A stretch of 64,000 bases of DNA. Source: Chlorocebus sabaeus. Taxonomy: Eukaryota; Chordata; Mammalia; Primates; Cercopithecidae. The DNA is taken from contig NC_132914.1 in assembly GCF_047675955.1 (NCBI RefSeq), positions 39,395,521 to 39,459,520 on the forward strand. The letters run 5' to 3'. A model generated the notes under the pieces. It searched no databases and was not told the origin of the DNA. It saw only the letters and a program-made list of their open reading frames with translations. Made by a program: the position numbers and the translations under genes. Below, piece after piece: positions 1 through 11,420 of this stretch (position 1 is its first letter; each line of letters opens with the position of its first letter).

Positions 1-739
1 CACCTTTCAAGGCTTAGCACATTTGTTCTGCACTAATAATAAAATTAGATTATGCCTACTTCATATAAGCAGTAAGAAGCTAATCCCTCATAAAGCACAG
101 TCTAATATGTTATTTTTTTAACCATGAATCAACTAAGCTGCTGACCAAATAGATCTCGCAATGCCTAGTAAGTACTATTTCTTACCTCACAATTTACTTT
201 CTGACTTTGTTCATTTCACATAGACGAACTCAAATCACACCTGAAGCTTGCTGAACCTGTGCTCATAAATTTCAGTTGACCTATAATTTGTGATACCAAA
301 AAGTCAATACAAAAGAACTAGATTCTTCCTTCATAAGTTCAAATACTTGCCAGGTTCATTAAAAACAAACAAACACACACAGATTCTGGAAATGAGACAA
401 TGCGTTCAGACCTGGCTCTCGTTTGCATTGCTGTATCTGCAGTGAAAGACATAGGGATAATTTAGTGAGGCAAACACATTGCCTCCATATCTCTTTAAAA
501 TAGAACTAAATAACAGCAAATATGAATAATCCTGTTAAGTCCTCAAGAAGCTTCAAAGAGTTTAATTCTGCATTGTGCCTCTCAGCCCAGAATCTCTTTA
601 CCCACACAAATGATAATGACTATCTTCAATGCTTTTCCACTATCGGCGATGTTGTGTTTTAGTACAGGACTGATTGACTATGACAGTACTGCTCTTAAAC
701 ACAGATAAATAGGTTTTCTCCTACAACTTTGAGGGTCAC
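1..739. other. Unique non-coding sequence
   Basis: No repeat, RNA gene or convincing exon was recognised. The sequence is moderately AT-rich and carries only short chance ORFs. It is probably intronic or intergenic. Confidence 0.6.
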
Positions 740-1204
740 TATGATGGGTTAAACTGTGTCTCTCCCCCTCCACCGCCCCCGCAAAAAATTCATGTTGCAG
801 TCCCTTAGAATGTAACGATTTTGGAAACCGTCATATTTGGAAACTTTATAAAGGTAATTAAGTTAAAATGAGGTCATTAAAGTGGGCCCAAATCCTATAT
901 GACTGATTTCCTTATAAAAAGGGGAAATTTGAACACACACGGAAGGAAGAGAGTGTGAAGACACACAGGGAAAAGACAGCCATATGACTAGAGGGATGCA
1001 TCTACCAGTCAAAAAATACCAAGGATTCCCAGCAAACACCAAAAGCTACAAGAGCCAAGGAAAGATTATCCCTGAGACAGCATGGCCCTGCGGACACCTC
1101 GATCTTGGACTTCTGGCATCCAGACTGTGAGTCAACACATACCTGTTGTCTGAAACCATGAAGTCTTTGGGACTTTGTTGTGGCAGCCCTGGGAAACTAA
1201 CAGA
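740..1204 (+). mobile_element. MaLR LTR, MLT1 type
   Basis: The LTR reads in sense: a GGGTTAAACTGTGTCTC start, an AATTCATGTTGCAGTCC block, GAGGTCATTAAAGTGGGCCC, a CCTTATAAAAAGG stretch near 910, then GACACCTCGATCTTGGACTT and a terminal GGCAGCCCTGGGAAACTAA. This order is that of MLT1 LTRs of the ERVL-MaLR group. It looks solitary, since no internal MaLR sequence follows. Both ends are diverged and no clean TSD was seen. Confidence 0.85.
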
Positions 1205-2004
1205 GCCGCCATCACAGCCCATTTCTTCAGTGCCTGTTTCTCCTGGGAAAATTAAACATTCTTTTAGGGGTGGAACACTAATTCCAACCCACATGACAAT
1301 TCTGATGAAGTTTTAAGGAATCCTGGAGTGTTGCTTTGGAACGAGTTCTCAGGTCAAGTCCAAGATCAGCAGAAAAGTACACCATGACCACTTACTTTAG
1401 GTGCAGGAGGAGGCCCATTGTTATAATGCCACACATCTGCTATGACTACATTAAACCATCAGTCATCACTGCCATAGTATAAATTATTTTCTCAGAGGAT
1501 TTCCAACATAGACTCTATGAGAGTAGAATTTTGTAGGAATGATTTAAAAATAGATTCAGAGAAACAGACATTGCCCTTGAGAACAGGTCTAGTGAAGAGC
1601 CCTGTGTAGCCTGAGATTACTTGAAGACCTTGGAACCCCAGAGATCTAGAAAGCTGTTCAGAAGAAAGGAGAAAGGACAATCTCTTTCACCTACAATCAC
1701 AGTTTTGTCCAGAGAGCTCTGCCACTTATCTCTATCAGGATATACGTTTAGTGATTGAAACACCAGAACCATCAGATTCCTATTCAACTATAATGACCTA
1801 TCCTTATAGAATACAAGACAATGTTTTTGTCACACAGCAGTTCCATATTAATTATTGCATATCATGGTAAGTAAAATAGTTGGGGCAAGAAAATAGAAGA
1901 CCCGTGTTTAAAAGGAAATGATTACATAATAAAGTTGTATTCCAGGTCAAAGGAAGAGGATAGTCAATTACTAGCAGTGAGCCATTGTGCTAACCACCTG
2001 GAAA
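1205..2004. other. Unique non-coding sequence
   Basis: No family recognised. The open frames here are short and show no splice-site or domain support. Confidence 0.55.
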
Positions 2005-2440
2005 AATGTTAAGTCAGATCCTTACTTTCACACCACAAAGGAAAACAAATCTGGATGAATTAAAAGTCTAAATATTAAAAATAAAAATACGGGCAGTATT
2101 TCTGTAATCTCAGTGTGGGAAAGCCTTCCCAAGTAAGACTCAGAGGCCTAAAGAAAATGACCGATTCAGCCAACAACAAAATTAAACATTTCTAAGATTT
2201 AAAAATACTATTAAAATGTTAAAAGACAAATAGCAAACTGGAAAAAAATGGTAAACATATTTATATATCCAAGTGAACACTAATTATACAAATTATTGTA
2301 AAACATAATAATGCCTTCTACAGTTTCAAATATAAACAGCATTAATTCATGATAACAAAAGCAGATAAGTTGATAAAACTAAAGTTGAAGTGACCTAAAC
2401 TTCTTGTATTATCTGAGAAAAGAGTAAGAACAACAATTAG
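2005..2440 (+). mobile_element. L1M fragment, ORF2 3' region
   Basis: The stretch keeps the word order of the ORF2 C-terminal region of old L1M elements: AGATCCTTAC, AAAAGTCTAAATATTAAAAA, CTTCCCAAGTAAGACTCAGAGGCC, then a GACAAATAGCAAACTGG block. It is strongly diverged with frame breaks throughout. It lies just 5' of another L1M piece that covers the earlier part of ORF2, so the two are separate insertions or a rearrangement. Confidence 0.65.
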
Positions 2441-4740
2441 CATTACACTCTTATAATCTAAGCTTGTATGTTGTAATATGTAATAAAAGACTAATAAAAT
2501 AATATGTAGCTTCCAGACTAGAGGGAAAATATGAACCTAAAGAAAGACAAAAAAAGAGAGAAAGGAACAAAAAAAGGGCAAATAGAAAGCACACACTAAA
2601 ATGTTCAAACTAAAATGTTTTTCAACCCAAGTACATGCATAATTACAGTAAATGTTCATGAATAAGTTCTATAATTAAAGATGAATATTTTCAGATTTGA
2701 ATTTGTTTGAAAAACAAATTATAAGCACTATACAAGATACATCTAAACTGCAAGAATACAGAAAGAGTGAAAGTAAAGAAGGTGAAATAAATACAATGCA
2801 AAAACGAATCCAAAGAAAGTTGATGTTAGATTATTAAAGAAAAAATATATATAAAAAGGTATACTTTATTCTAAAAGAATCAACCCAAAAGAAAGCCAAA
2901 ACAGTTCCCTATTTGTATGCATGTAACATAACCTCAAAAATTTTAAAGCAAAACTTGACAAAACTACAAGGAGAAATACAAATCTACACTCACAGTGATT
3001 TTGAAACACCACACGAAATCAAGAAAGATGAAGTAAATGTGAAGACTGTAATTTGCCCAAATGCACATTTATTGAAAACTGCACCCAATAACTGTGAAAC
3101 AAATAATCCTTTGAAAAACACAAATCATCCATAAAACTTGTCTATATGCTGAGCTGTAAAGCAAGTCTTAAAAAAATTCAAAGCACTGATATCATACTGA
3201 GTTTGTTCTCTGATTACAGTGCAATTAAGCTTGAAATCAATTTAAAAAAAAAACAGAAAATTACCTAATATATGGAAATTAAGTAATAAATATCTAAATA
3301 ACTCATAAGTAAAAGGAAAAAAATCACAATGAAGTTAGATTAGATTTTTAGCTGAATGGTAACAAAAAATACCATTTGCCAAAATTTGTGGGATGCAACT
3401 AAAGCTGAGTTCAGAGGGGAATTTATAATCTTAAACACATATTTAGAAAAGAAGAAAAACTAAAAATCAAGTAAGCATCCATCTCAGTAAGCCTAAAAGG
3501 GGCAAAATAAAACCAAGATAACAGAAGAAAAGAAATCATAAATCTAAAAGCAGAAATTAATGAAGTAGAAAAGAAACATCCAATAGAGAAGATCCACAAA
3601 GCAAAAAGTTGGTACTAAAAGAACTAATATAATAAGATTGAGCAAAAACCAATGAGACGTATCAATTTTTTTAAATATATAAATAACAAATATCAGAATA
3701 GAAAGGGAGTCATCACTACAAATGCTACATAGGTATAAAAAAGATAACAAAAGAAAATTATGCGCTACTTTATGCCAATAAGTTAGAAATTTTATATAAA
3801 ATGTACGAATCTTAGAAAAACAACTTATTTATTGTAACTGAAACAAGAAGAGACAGAGAGCAAAGCAATCTTATATTTCAAAAACAGAATCTGCATTTTA
3901 AACCTTCCCCTTGCTCCCCCAAAAAAGCAAAAATTCCTGACCAAACAGCAAATTCTCCTAAATATTTAGGAAAGAAATAATGCCAATTTTAAACAAACTC
4001 CTTCAGAAAATAATAAAAAATAAAGAGAGAACAATTATGTACACATTTTATGTAGCTAGCTTTTCCTTACTATAAAAAACTGACAAGGAAGGACATTATA
4101 TGAAAAGAAAATGACAGGCCAATTTAACACATATGTTAAAAGCTTAAGCAAACTATTAGCTAACCAAAACAGCAACTTTTTATAAAGAAAAGTATACCCC
4201 ATAGCCCAGTTGAATTTATACCAGGAATATAAGGTTGGTTTACTATTCCAAAAAATCAATGTAATTCACCATGTTAATAGAGGAGAAATATCATTTCATT
4301 ATCTCAGTAGCTCCATTAAAAGCATTTGATTATAGTCAACATCCATTTACAACTTAACACACACAGAGATAAATAAACATCTTAGCAAACTCGAAACAGA
4401 AGGGAATGCTCCTAATCTTAAACCTACTTATCAAAAACAACAATATCCACCATATCAAATGGTAAAATGTTGAAAGCAATCCCTTTAAGATGCAAATGAG
4501 ACAAATATACCGATTACAGATATTTTTATTAAACATTGTACAGGAGGTGCTAACCACTGCAGTGGAGCCAAAACAGGAGATAAATGACCTATCTATTGCA
4601 AAGAAAGAAAGAAGCTTTTATCTTTTTACAAACAATATGACTGCATATATAGAAAATCTAAAAGAATAATGGGACAAATATAACAACAATAAAAAGACAA
4701 AGTATATGAAAAAGGAGCTTGCAAAAAAGTTGACATCAGA
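2440..4740 (+). mobile_element. L1M fragment: inter-ORF to ORF2 reverse transcriptase
   Basis: Matches by eye run in L1 order: inter-ORF/ORF2 start near 2580-2650 (GCAAATAGAAAGCAC), endonuclease region near 2730-3060, TCAGAGGGGAATTTATA near 3412, then reverse-transcriptase-region blocks (TTTATACCAGGAATATAAGG near 4214; CACCATGTTAATAGAGGAG near 4267). Indels and stops leave no frame above about 75 codons. It is a fossil LINE ending in the RT domain. Confidence 0.8.
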
Positions 4741-5312
4741 CAAAAGAGAGTAGTCTCTGAGAAATAAAAATCAAACATGATACATCCTATCATTGCCTGA
4801 ATTTAGTCTGTAGACCACAAAACAGGGAGGTGAAAGTCAGGCAGAGCCCAGAGGACTGCTCTAGTTGAGGAAATGGAGCTTATAACCCAGGCAGAACAGG
4901 ACAAACAGGGTTTGCAGGGTCACGAAAGAAAGAGTTGAATAAAGATAATCCCAGAGATCTGCAGAGGTCCTTTTCTACATAGTATTCAGCAAAGTAGCAA
5001 TCAGCACACATGTGAAAGGACACTACCCAAGACCAAGGAAAGAACCATCCAAAAGGCTTAGAGGAAACAGTATTCAGTATTCACACACAGGCCAGAATAG
5101 TGCCTGTGCCCATGAGTCAAACTGAAACCTCTTAGTAGACACAGCATTGGGTAGAGAACTCAAAAGGATTTTGCCTCAATAATGGAAAATAACTTGTCCT
5201 ATACTAAATGCCAATCTGTCCCTGCCTAAAAAACGCTCAAAGTTTGAAAGGATCAACTGTTTCCAGTAACTTAATTGCATCCCAGAACAAAGCTCAATAA
5301 TACTTACAAGGG
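4740..5312 (+). mobile_element. Possible L1M 5' region
   Basis: This stretch sits directly upstream of recognisable L1M ORF1 sequence (resuming at 5640 after an Alu), and its composition fits an old L1M 5' UTR. I could not match specific blocks with confidence, so part of it may be unique DNA. Confidence 0.35.
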
Positions 5313-5606
5313 CTGGACGCGGTGTCTCACACCTGTAATCCCAGCACTTTGGGAGGCCAAGGCGGGTGGATCACCTGAGGTCAGAAGTTCGAGACCAGCC
5401 TAGCCAACATGGTGAAACCCTGTCTCTACTAACAATACAAAAATTAGCCAGGTGTGGTGGTGGCACCTGTAATCCCAGCCACTCGGGAGGCTGAGGCAGG
5501 AGAATCGTTTGAACCTGGAAGGCAGAGGTTGCAGGGAGCCCAGATCATGCCATTGCACTCCAGCCTGGGCAACAGAGCAAGATTCTGTCTCAAATAATAA
5601 TAATAA
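5313..5606 (+). mobile_element. AluS
   Basis: Full-length dimeric Alu beginning GGCTGGACGCGG, with the GACCAGCCTAGCCAAC left arm typical of AluS. The tail is an AAT-type microsatellite (near 5592-5607) instead of pure A. The flanks resemble each other only loosely, so the TSD is uncertain. Confidence 0.9.
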
Positions 5607-5987
5607 TATTTATAAGAATACAAAAATATGTGGCACCCAACAAGGTAAAAGTCACAATATCTGTGACTATCAGATTACCAAGTACGGAAAGAAACAAGAA
5701 AATATAACCTGAAATGAGGAGAAAGTTCTATCAAAATCAACTCAGAGGTGACACAAAGATTGGAATTAGGACATTAAAAGTTATTATAACTCTTCCAAAT
5801 GTAGAAAAAATTAAATACAGACATTGAACATATTTTTAAAACATGAATTGAATTTTAGAGATTAAAAACTACATGTCTCAGAGGAAAATACACTGCATGG
5901 AATCAACAGCAGATTAGACAAGGTAAAAAATACAATTAATTTGAATGCATCATAATAGAAATGTTCCAAAATGAAGGACTCAGAGGA

Positions 5988-6086
5988 AGGAGGGAAGGAA
6001 GGAAGGAAGGAGGGAAGAAAGGAAGGAAGGAAGGAAAGAGGGAAGAAAGGAAGGAGGGAAGGAGGAGGGAGGGAGGGAGGAAGGGT
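5988..6086 (+). repeat. GGAA/GGGA microsatellite
   Basis: Imperfect run of GGAAGGAA, GGGAAGAAAGGAA and GGAGGGAGG units, purine-only on the plus strand, within the L1M ORF1 remnant. GGAA arrays are known ETS-factor binding substrates; any use here is inference. Confidence 0.95.
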
Positions 6087-6479
6087 CGAAGGATCTATGT
6101 GCTATAGGGCAACTCTAAGCAACCTAAAAACCATGTAATTGAAATTCCAGAAAAAAATGAGAAGATTGGGAGAGAAAAAATTATTTAAAGAAATAATGGT
6201 TGAATATTTGCTAAATTTGATGAAAATTATAAGCCCACAGATCCAAGAAACCCAAGGAAACATGAGTGCAAATTAATATGAAGAAAACTATGCCAAAGCA
6301 CATTACAATCAAATGCTTAAAACCAGTAATGAAGAGAACATTTTTACAGCAGTCAGAGGCCGGGCACGGTGGCTCACACCTGTAATCCTAGCACTTGGGA
6401 GGCCGAGGCTGGCGGATCAGGAGGTCAGGAGTTCGAGACCAGCCTGGCCAACATGGTGAAACCCCGTCTCTACTAAAAA

Positions 6480-6652
6480 ACACAAAAAACTAGCCGGGCG
6501 AGGTGGCGAGCGCCTGTAGTCCCAGCTACTCGGGAGGCTGAGGCGGGAGAATGGCGTGAACCCAGGAGGCGGAGCTTGCAGTGAGCTGAGATCCGGCCAC
6601 TGCACTCCAGCCTGGGCGACAGAGCTAGACTCCGCCTCAAAAAAAAAAAAAA
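6480..6652 (+). mobile_element. AluYR-type right arm inside older Alu
   Basis: It starts at the A-rich linker (ACACAAAAAACTAGCCGGGC) and carries GAGATCCGGCCACTGCAC, the pattern I associate with cercopithecid AluYR, ending in an A tail at about 6652. It has no left arm of its own: the left arm joined to it is AluS-like (GACCAGCCTGGCCAAC). Either recombination with the host Alu removed the duplicate arm or gene conversion occurred. Confidence 0.7.
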
Positions 6653-6662
6653 TACAAAAATT

Positions 6663-6976
6663 ATGGCCGGGCGCGGTGGCTCACGCCTGTAATCCCAACA
6701 CTTTGGGAGGCCAGGGCAGGCGGATCACGAGATCAGGAGATGGAGACCATCCTGGCTAACACGGTGAAACCCCATCACTACTAAAAATACAAAAAATTAG
6801 CCAGGCACGGTGGTATGCACCTGTAGTCTCAGCTACTCGGGAGGCTGAGGCAGGAGAATGGTGGGAACGCGGGAGGCGGGGCTCGCAGTGAGCTGAGATC
6901 CTGCCACCGCACTACAGCCTGGGCGACAGTGCCAGACTCCCGTCTCAAAAAAAAAAAAAAAAAGTAGCTGAAAAAA
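6663..6976 (+). mobile_element. AluY, nested
   Basis: Full-length Alu beginning GGCCGGGCGCGG with the AluY left arm (GACCATCCTGGCTAACACGG) and an A tail to about 6963. A short second A run with GTAGCTG repeated on both sides follows, probably a duplicated target piece of the host Alu linker. Confidence 0.85.
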
Positions 6977-7517
6977 AAAGTAGCTGGGCATGGTGGCAGG
7001 ATCCTGTAATCCCAGCTACTCAGGAGGTTGAGGTTGAGGCAGGAGAATCGCTTGAACCTGGGAGGCGGAGGTTGCAGTGAGCCGAGATGGCGCCATCGCA
7101 CTCCAGCCTGGGGGACAAGAGTGAGGCTTCCTCTCCAAAAGAAAAAAATAATAAAATAAAGCAGTCAGATTTTTTAAAAGTTATTTTACATACGAACCTA
7201 AGACTGACCGCAGATTTCTCTTTGGAAAGGATGTGAGCAAGGAAAGAAGACAGTGGATCAATATTTTAAAAAGTACTAAAAGAAAAAATTATTAACCTAG
7301 AATTCTATATCGAATGAAGACAGCCTTTAAAAAGTAAAATAGCTGAGTAGATTTATCACGAGCAGACACACATTACAAGAAATGTTCATGGATTTGCTTC
7401 TGGCAGAAGGTAAATAATACCAGATGCAAATATGGATCTACACAAAAGAACAACACTGAGTTACCTATATTAGTAAATATAATATTTTAATTTTTATATC
7501 TCTTTAAAAGATAATTC

Positions 7518-7692
7518 GTGACCCTAATAGGTATGGGGTTCCTTTTTGGGGTGATGAAAATGTTCTAGAGTTAGACAGTGGTGATGGTTGCACAACCTAA
7601 CGAACATACTAAAAACCACTGAAATATACATTTTTAAATGATGCATTTTATGGTATGTACATTATATCTTGATAATAAATAATAAATATTTT
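7518..7692 (+). mobile_element. L1 3'-end fragment nested in L1M
   Basis: The block GGGTTCCTTTTTGGGGTGAT, then GTGGTGATGGTTGCACAAC, then TTTTATGGTATGTACATTAT is the common L1M 3' UTR terminus. It splits inter-ORF sequence of the surrounding L1M. ATAATT occurs at both junctions and may be what remains of a TSD. Confidence 0.7.
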
Positions 7693-8590
7693 TAAATAAT
7701 TGACTGATTAAACAAAACTAGTAACTATGTATAATGCGGTTTATAACATAGGTAAAAGAAAAATACATGGCAAGAATAGATGTTAATTCTCCCCAAATTG
7801 ACTTACAAAGTAATTGCATTCCTATTCAAAATTGCAGCAGGATATTTTTGTGTAAATTGATAAGCCTATCCTAAATTTCATATAGAAATGCAAATAACCT
7901 GAAGAGCCAAAACAGCTTTGAAAAGGAAGAGCAAATGTGGAGGACCCACAAGAATATAAAAATCTTAAAGATCGAAAATACCCACTGTTGTCAATACAGA
8001 GTAAGAGAAATTCTCTTATGGTGTTGTCAGGAGTCTAAATTGCATACCCTATGAGCCAGCAATTCCACTCCTAGCTATATACAGGAATACAGGCACATGT
8101 GAACAAGGAGACATCTACTAAAGTGTTCCTATCATAGCAGCACATATCACAATAACCAAAAACTGGAAACAATCCAAATGTTTATCAGTAGTAGAACAGA
8201 TCAACTGTGGTCAACTTTTATACAATGGAATTCTAAGCAAAGAAGAGAAATGACATGGATAAATCATGTAAGCATGATGTTGATCAAAAGGAATCTCTGA
8301 TATACCTTATGCATAATTCTGTAAAGTTCAAAAATAAACAAAAGTCATCCATGGTGTTACTTAGATGGAAAAGTACAACAAAGTAATCACCATCAAAAAT
8401 AAGAAGATACTGGTTATCTTTAGTGGAGGAGTGAGCTTTCATTAGGAATGGGCACCCAGGAGAACTTCCAAGATACTGATAACGTTCATTTTCTTGATTT
8501 AGACCATGGTTACATAGCACTTATTTTATGACAATTCATTATGTTTCTACATGTATGTTTTAAGCATATTTTCTTAAGTGATACATATTT
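7693..8590 (+). mobile_element. L1M with ORF2 largely deleted, running to 3' UTR
   Basis: Inter-ORF sequence (GGTTTATAACATAGG) at about 7738 passes directly into the late ORF2 block TTGCATTCCTATTCAAAATTGC and then AAAACAGCTTTGAAAAGGAAGAGC. The endonuclease and most of the RT are absent. Later blocks (ACATATCACAATAACC..., AACAATCCAAATGTTTATC) and the tail match L1MC/L1ME 3' ends. It is a dead LINE. Confidence 0.75.
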
Positions 8591-10030
8591 TGAAACTGAA
8601 ATGCCTGGGGAAAAAAATCCATTCATTTTCATTATAGTAGAATTTGGATTGTGGCTACATGTTGAATCTGCTATCTTTAATCTAAATAGACTACAAAATA
8701 TTTTTAAATATGAAATAAATAAAAAATTTAAAATATATAACATACTTCTAAAGCATGGGGAAATAAAAGATTCTGAAACTTCTGGAAGTGCATAGGAACG
8801 GATAAAATGATAAGAGAATGGAAATTTAATCAATAGGAAGAAATAGCTTCTATTCTCAGCTAGCTTAAAATCTTTGGAAGAGTAGTGGTAAAGAATAAAC
8901 AATCCTTATCCCTCTTTCTTTACTCAATCAAAAGCACTTAAGCTCTTTCCAGGAGTATAATGTAAATATGAGTAATGGAATTGAGTTTTTATCAAACACA
9001 CAAGAAAAAATCAGATGAGCTCTATTCCTTTCCAGGTATTCATCTCAGGAAGTTAAGACACTTTTCGCAATGAAGCTTTTATTAATGCAAATATTTTGGC
9101 ATGCCTCTTGAAGACCTGCCTTTAGCGCCTATGGCATTCTTTAATAACCTCCAGGGTGGTAAATTCAGCCTCTAAGAATGAACTGAGAAAATTATTTGGC
9201 TCTATGTCTGAAAAATAATACACATAAACCCTCTCGCTCAGGGTGTACTGATTTGATGTAAAAATCAAAGTATGGCTGTAAAGGAATGGGACTAGTATTA
9301 AAAGAAATTCCTAAAGTTCCTCCTGAAAAATAGTTTGAACAGTAACACCATTACTGAAATAAGATTCTCTTGCATCTTAAGTAACTACCTTAGAGATAAG
9401 CACAAACTTCGTTCACTTACTCAAAAATTGTTAATTGAAGCCCTTCTGTGTACCAGACATTGTTCCAAACCCACTTAGGGATAAAGCAGGGCAATGGGCA
9501 AAAAGCCCTGCCCTCATGTAGATTGCTTGAATATATGCTTATTAAAAGTCTGCCTCATAATCTACTGTTACACTTTCACTTTCTGAAGTCTTCTCCGTGG
9601 TCTTTAAGCATTTTTACAGTATGATAGGATTTCTGAAAGTAGATCAGGGTTTATATCTCTCTATCCAACAAGATGCTACATGTATGTAAATGGTACATTT
9701 CCAAATGGCTTTCCCAGTGGAAAATCAAGGCTTGCTTATCTTTATTTAACTTCAGAGCTTTTAACTTCAGAGCTTTAGCTCAGAAATGTAGCTGATACCT
9801 CAAAAATACATGTTTGTTTTTTGTTTGCTTGACAAGATTAAAATTCACTGGTGCATTCATAAAAACTAGAATATGATCATTTCGACTGAGCCTTGTACAG
9901 AGAATTTGGTCAAGTAGATTCTCGAATTACCTAACAATGACAGCATTTTCCAAGGTGCCCAAGGAAGAGAGCATCCCACTAGTCCAGTAGTTCGTAACTC
10001 AGCAGCCTAAACCTCACAACACCTACTGGG
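8591..10030. other. Mostly unique non-coding sequence
   Basis: No young repeat. A weak ancient-repeat signature at about 9420-9530 (TGTGTACCAGACATTGTTCC followed by GCCCTGCCCTCATG) resembles an old mammalian LINE/SINE fossil also seen near 61660-61740. A 16-base tandem doublet (TTTTAACTTCAGAGCT-like) lies near 9745-9775. Confidence 0.5.
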
Positions 10031-10312
10031 GGCCGGGCGCGGTGGCTCAAGCCTGTAATCCCAGCATTTTGTGAGGCCGAGGCGGGCGGATCACTTGAGA
10101 CCAGGAGTTCAAGACCAGCCTGGCCAACATGATGAAACCCCGTCTCCACCAAAACTACAAAAATTTGCCTGGCATGGTGGTGCAGACCTGCAGTCCCAGC
10201 TACTGGAAAGCTGAGGCAGGAGAATCACTTGAACTCGGGAGGCAGAGGTTGCAGTGGATGCGAGATCGTGCCACTGCACTCCAGCCTGGTGATAGAGCGA
10301 CACTCCGTCTCC

Positions 10313-10340
<28 letters not shown>
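10031..10340 (+). mobile_element. AluS
   Basis: Full-length Alu starting GGCCGGGCGCGG with an AluS-like left arm (AGACCAGCCTGGCCAAC) and a long A tail to 10340. Scattered point changes indicate moderate age. No clear TSD. Confidence 0.92.
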
Positions 10341-10344
<4 letters not shown>

Positions 10345-10543
10345 ATGAAACAGGATGTCAGCATCTGGAAATTAGTTGCTACACACTCAGCTACTAATTA
10401 AACCTGAAAAATAAAAGCTAGCATACTAACCAAACTCTCAGAATCAAGGAGTCAGAATTTTGTGATCGCCCCCATCACCATCATCCAACAGCTTCTGACA
10501 CCACCACCATTACCTCTAATCCTACCTCATCACAAACCTTGGC

Positions 10544-10848
10544 TTTTTTTTTTTTTTTTTTAAACACAAAGTCTCACTCTGTCACCCAGGCTGGAGTACA
10601 TTAGTGCGATCTTGGCTCACTGCAGCCTCCACCCCCAGGGCTCAGCTGATTCTCCCACCTTGGCCTCCCAGGCAGCTGGAACCACAGGTGTGAGCCAGCC
10701 CACATGGCTAATTTATTTTATTTTATTTTTGTATTATAGAAAAGGAGTCTTACTATGTTGCCAAGACCGAACTCCTAAGCTCAAGCGATCCTTCCGCCTT
10801 GGCCTCCCAACATGTTGGGATTACAGGCGTAAACTACGGCGTCCGGCC
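10544..10848 (-). mobile_element. AluJ
   Basis: T-run first, then reverse-complement Alu ending GCGTCCGGCC. Divergence is high and the linker is expanded to a TTTTA repeat, which fits AluJ age. Its inner edge abuts the CpG-rich block. Confidence 0.88.
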
Positions 10849-10849
10849 T

Positions 10850-11420
10850 TTGATTCTATTTTAAAGGCGAATGGAAAGGCTTTACTCAACGTTCAAACGC
10901 CGCTGTCCAACTTCTGTGCAAGGAGGCGCGGAGTTTTGTTCACTGACACAAATAGGAATGCGTGCGAACACAATCCGCAAAGAAGAGGAAACCAGCAGCA
11001 GCACGGCGCTGGGCAAGCTGCAGAGCCGGGCGTTTCCGCCTCTTCCCGGCGGCTGCCGTTGCGCACCGCGGTGCAGGCTGGGGGCGCTAGCCAGGCGCCA
11101 ATGCTGGCGAGGCCCCCACCCACCCAGCAGCCTGCCTCTTGCTGGCGCCGGGCCGGCCACGCTGTCGCCTCCCCGCCACGGAGTTCTGCTTCCTGTTTTC
11201 CAAGCCTAAGTGCTTTTTAATTAGCCTTCATCACTTCCCCAATTTAACTACAGCGATTACAGGCTCCTTGCCGACAGCACGCCCAACTGGCATCCCTGCG
11301 CTACACCTTTGCGCACACCGGGCCCAGCCGGCCCAGTCCCTCAAGCATCGGTAGACGAAACATGTTCCTGAACGCCCCCGCGACTGCGTGGAGTCTGTGC
11401 ATCTGTCCCGGCCTGGTTCC
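10850..11420. promoter_or_regulatory. CpG-rich block, candidate promoter or insulator
   Basis: The local GC and CpG content rises sharply above the AT-rich surroundings. CpGs are dense between about 10910 and 11190 and again at 11280-11420, none of it explained by a repeat. The motif GCTGGGGGCGCTAGC near 11078-11092 resembles the right half of a CTCF site. No TATA box is evident. Overlapping open frames on both strands are expected in GC-rich DNA and are not called as genes. An unmethylated promoter of a non-coding RNA or a nearby gene's first exon would fit; strand cannot be decided. Confidence 0.5.

Larger units (their letters stand above)
6348..7169 (+). mobile_element. Alu-in-Alu cluster with outer TSD AGCAGTCAGA
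   Basis: The identical 10-mer AGCAGTCAGA lies at 6348-6357 and 7160-7169 and brackets the whole cluster. The outermost element is an AluS whose left arm is 6358 to about 6480 and whose right arm is about 6975-7159. Between them lie an AluYR-type right arm (about 6480-6652), 12 bases resembling the outer A-rich linker, and a full AluY (about 6663-6963). This fits later insertions into the middle linker of the first Alu. Confidence 0.85.
5640..7517 (+). mobile_element. L1M ORF1 region, interrupted by Alus
   Basis: From 5640 to 6347 and again from 7170 to about 7460 the sequence follows old L1M ORF1: GACACAAAGATTGGAATTAG, ATCAACAGCAGATTAGACA, CCCACAGATCCAAGAAACCC near 6234, CACATTACAATCAAATGCTTA, then AACCTAGAATTCTATATCG and AATGTTCATGGATTTGCTTC. 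An Alu cluster splits it between two copies of AGCAGTCAGA, and a GGAA tract lies inside. No intact frame remains. Confidence 0.8.

Noticed and set aside
10612..11220. 202-codon open frame
   Set aside because: It begins inside an antisense AluJ and crosses into the CpG block. No splice or domain evidence; length is explained by GC content.
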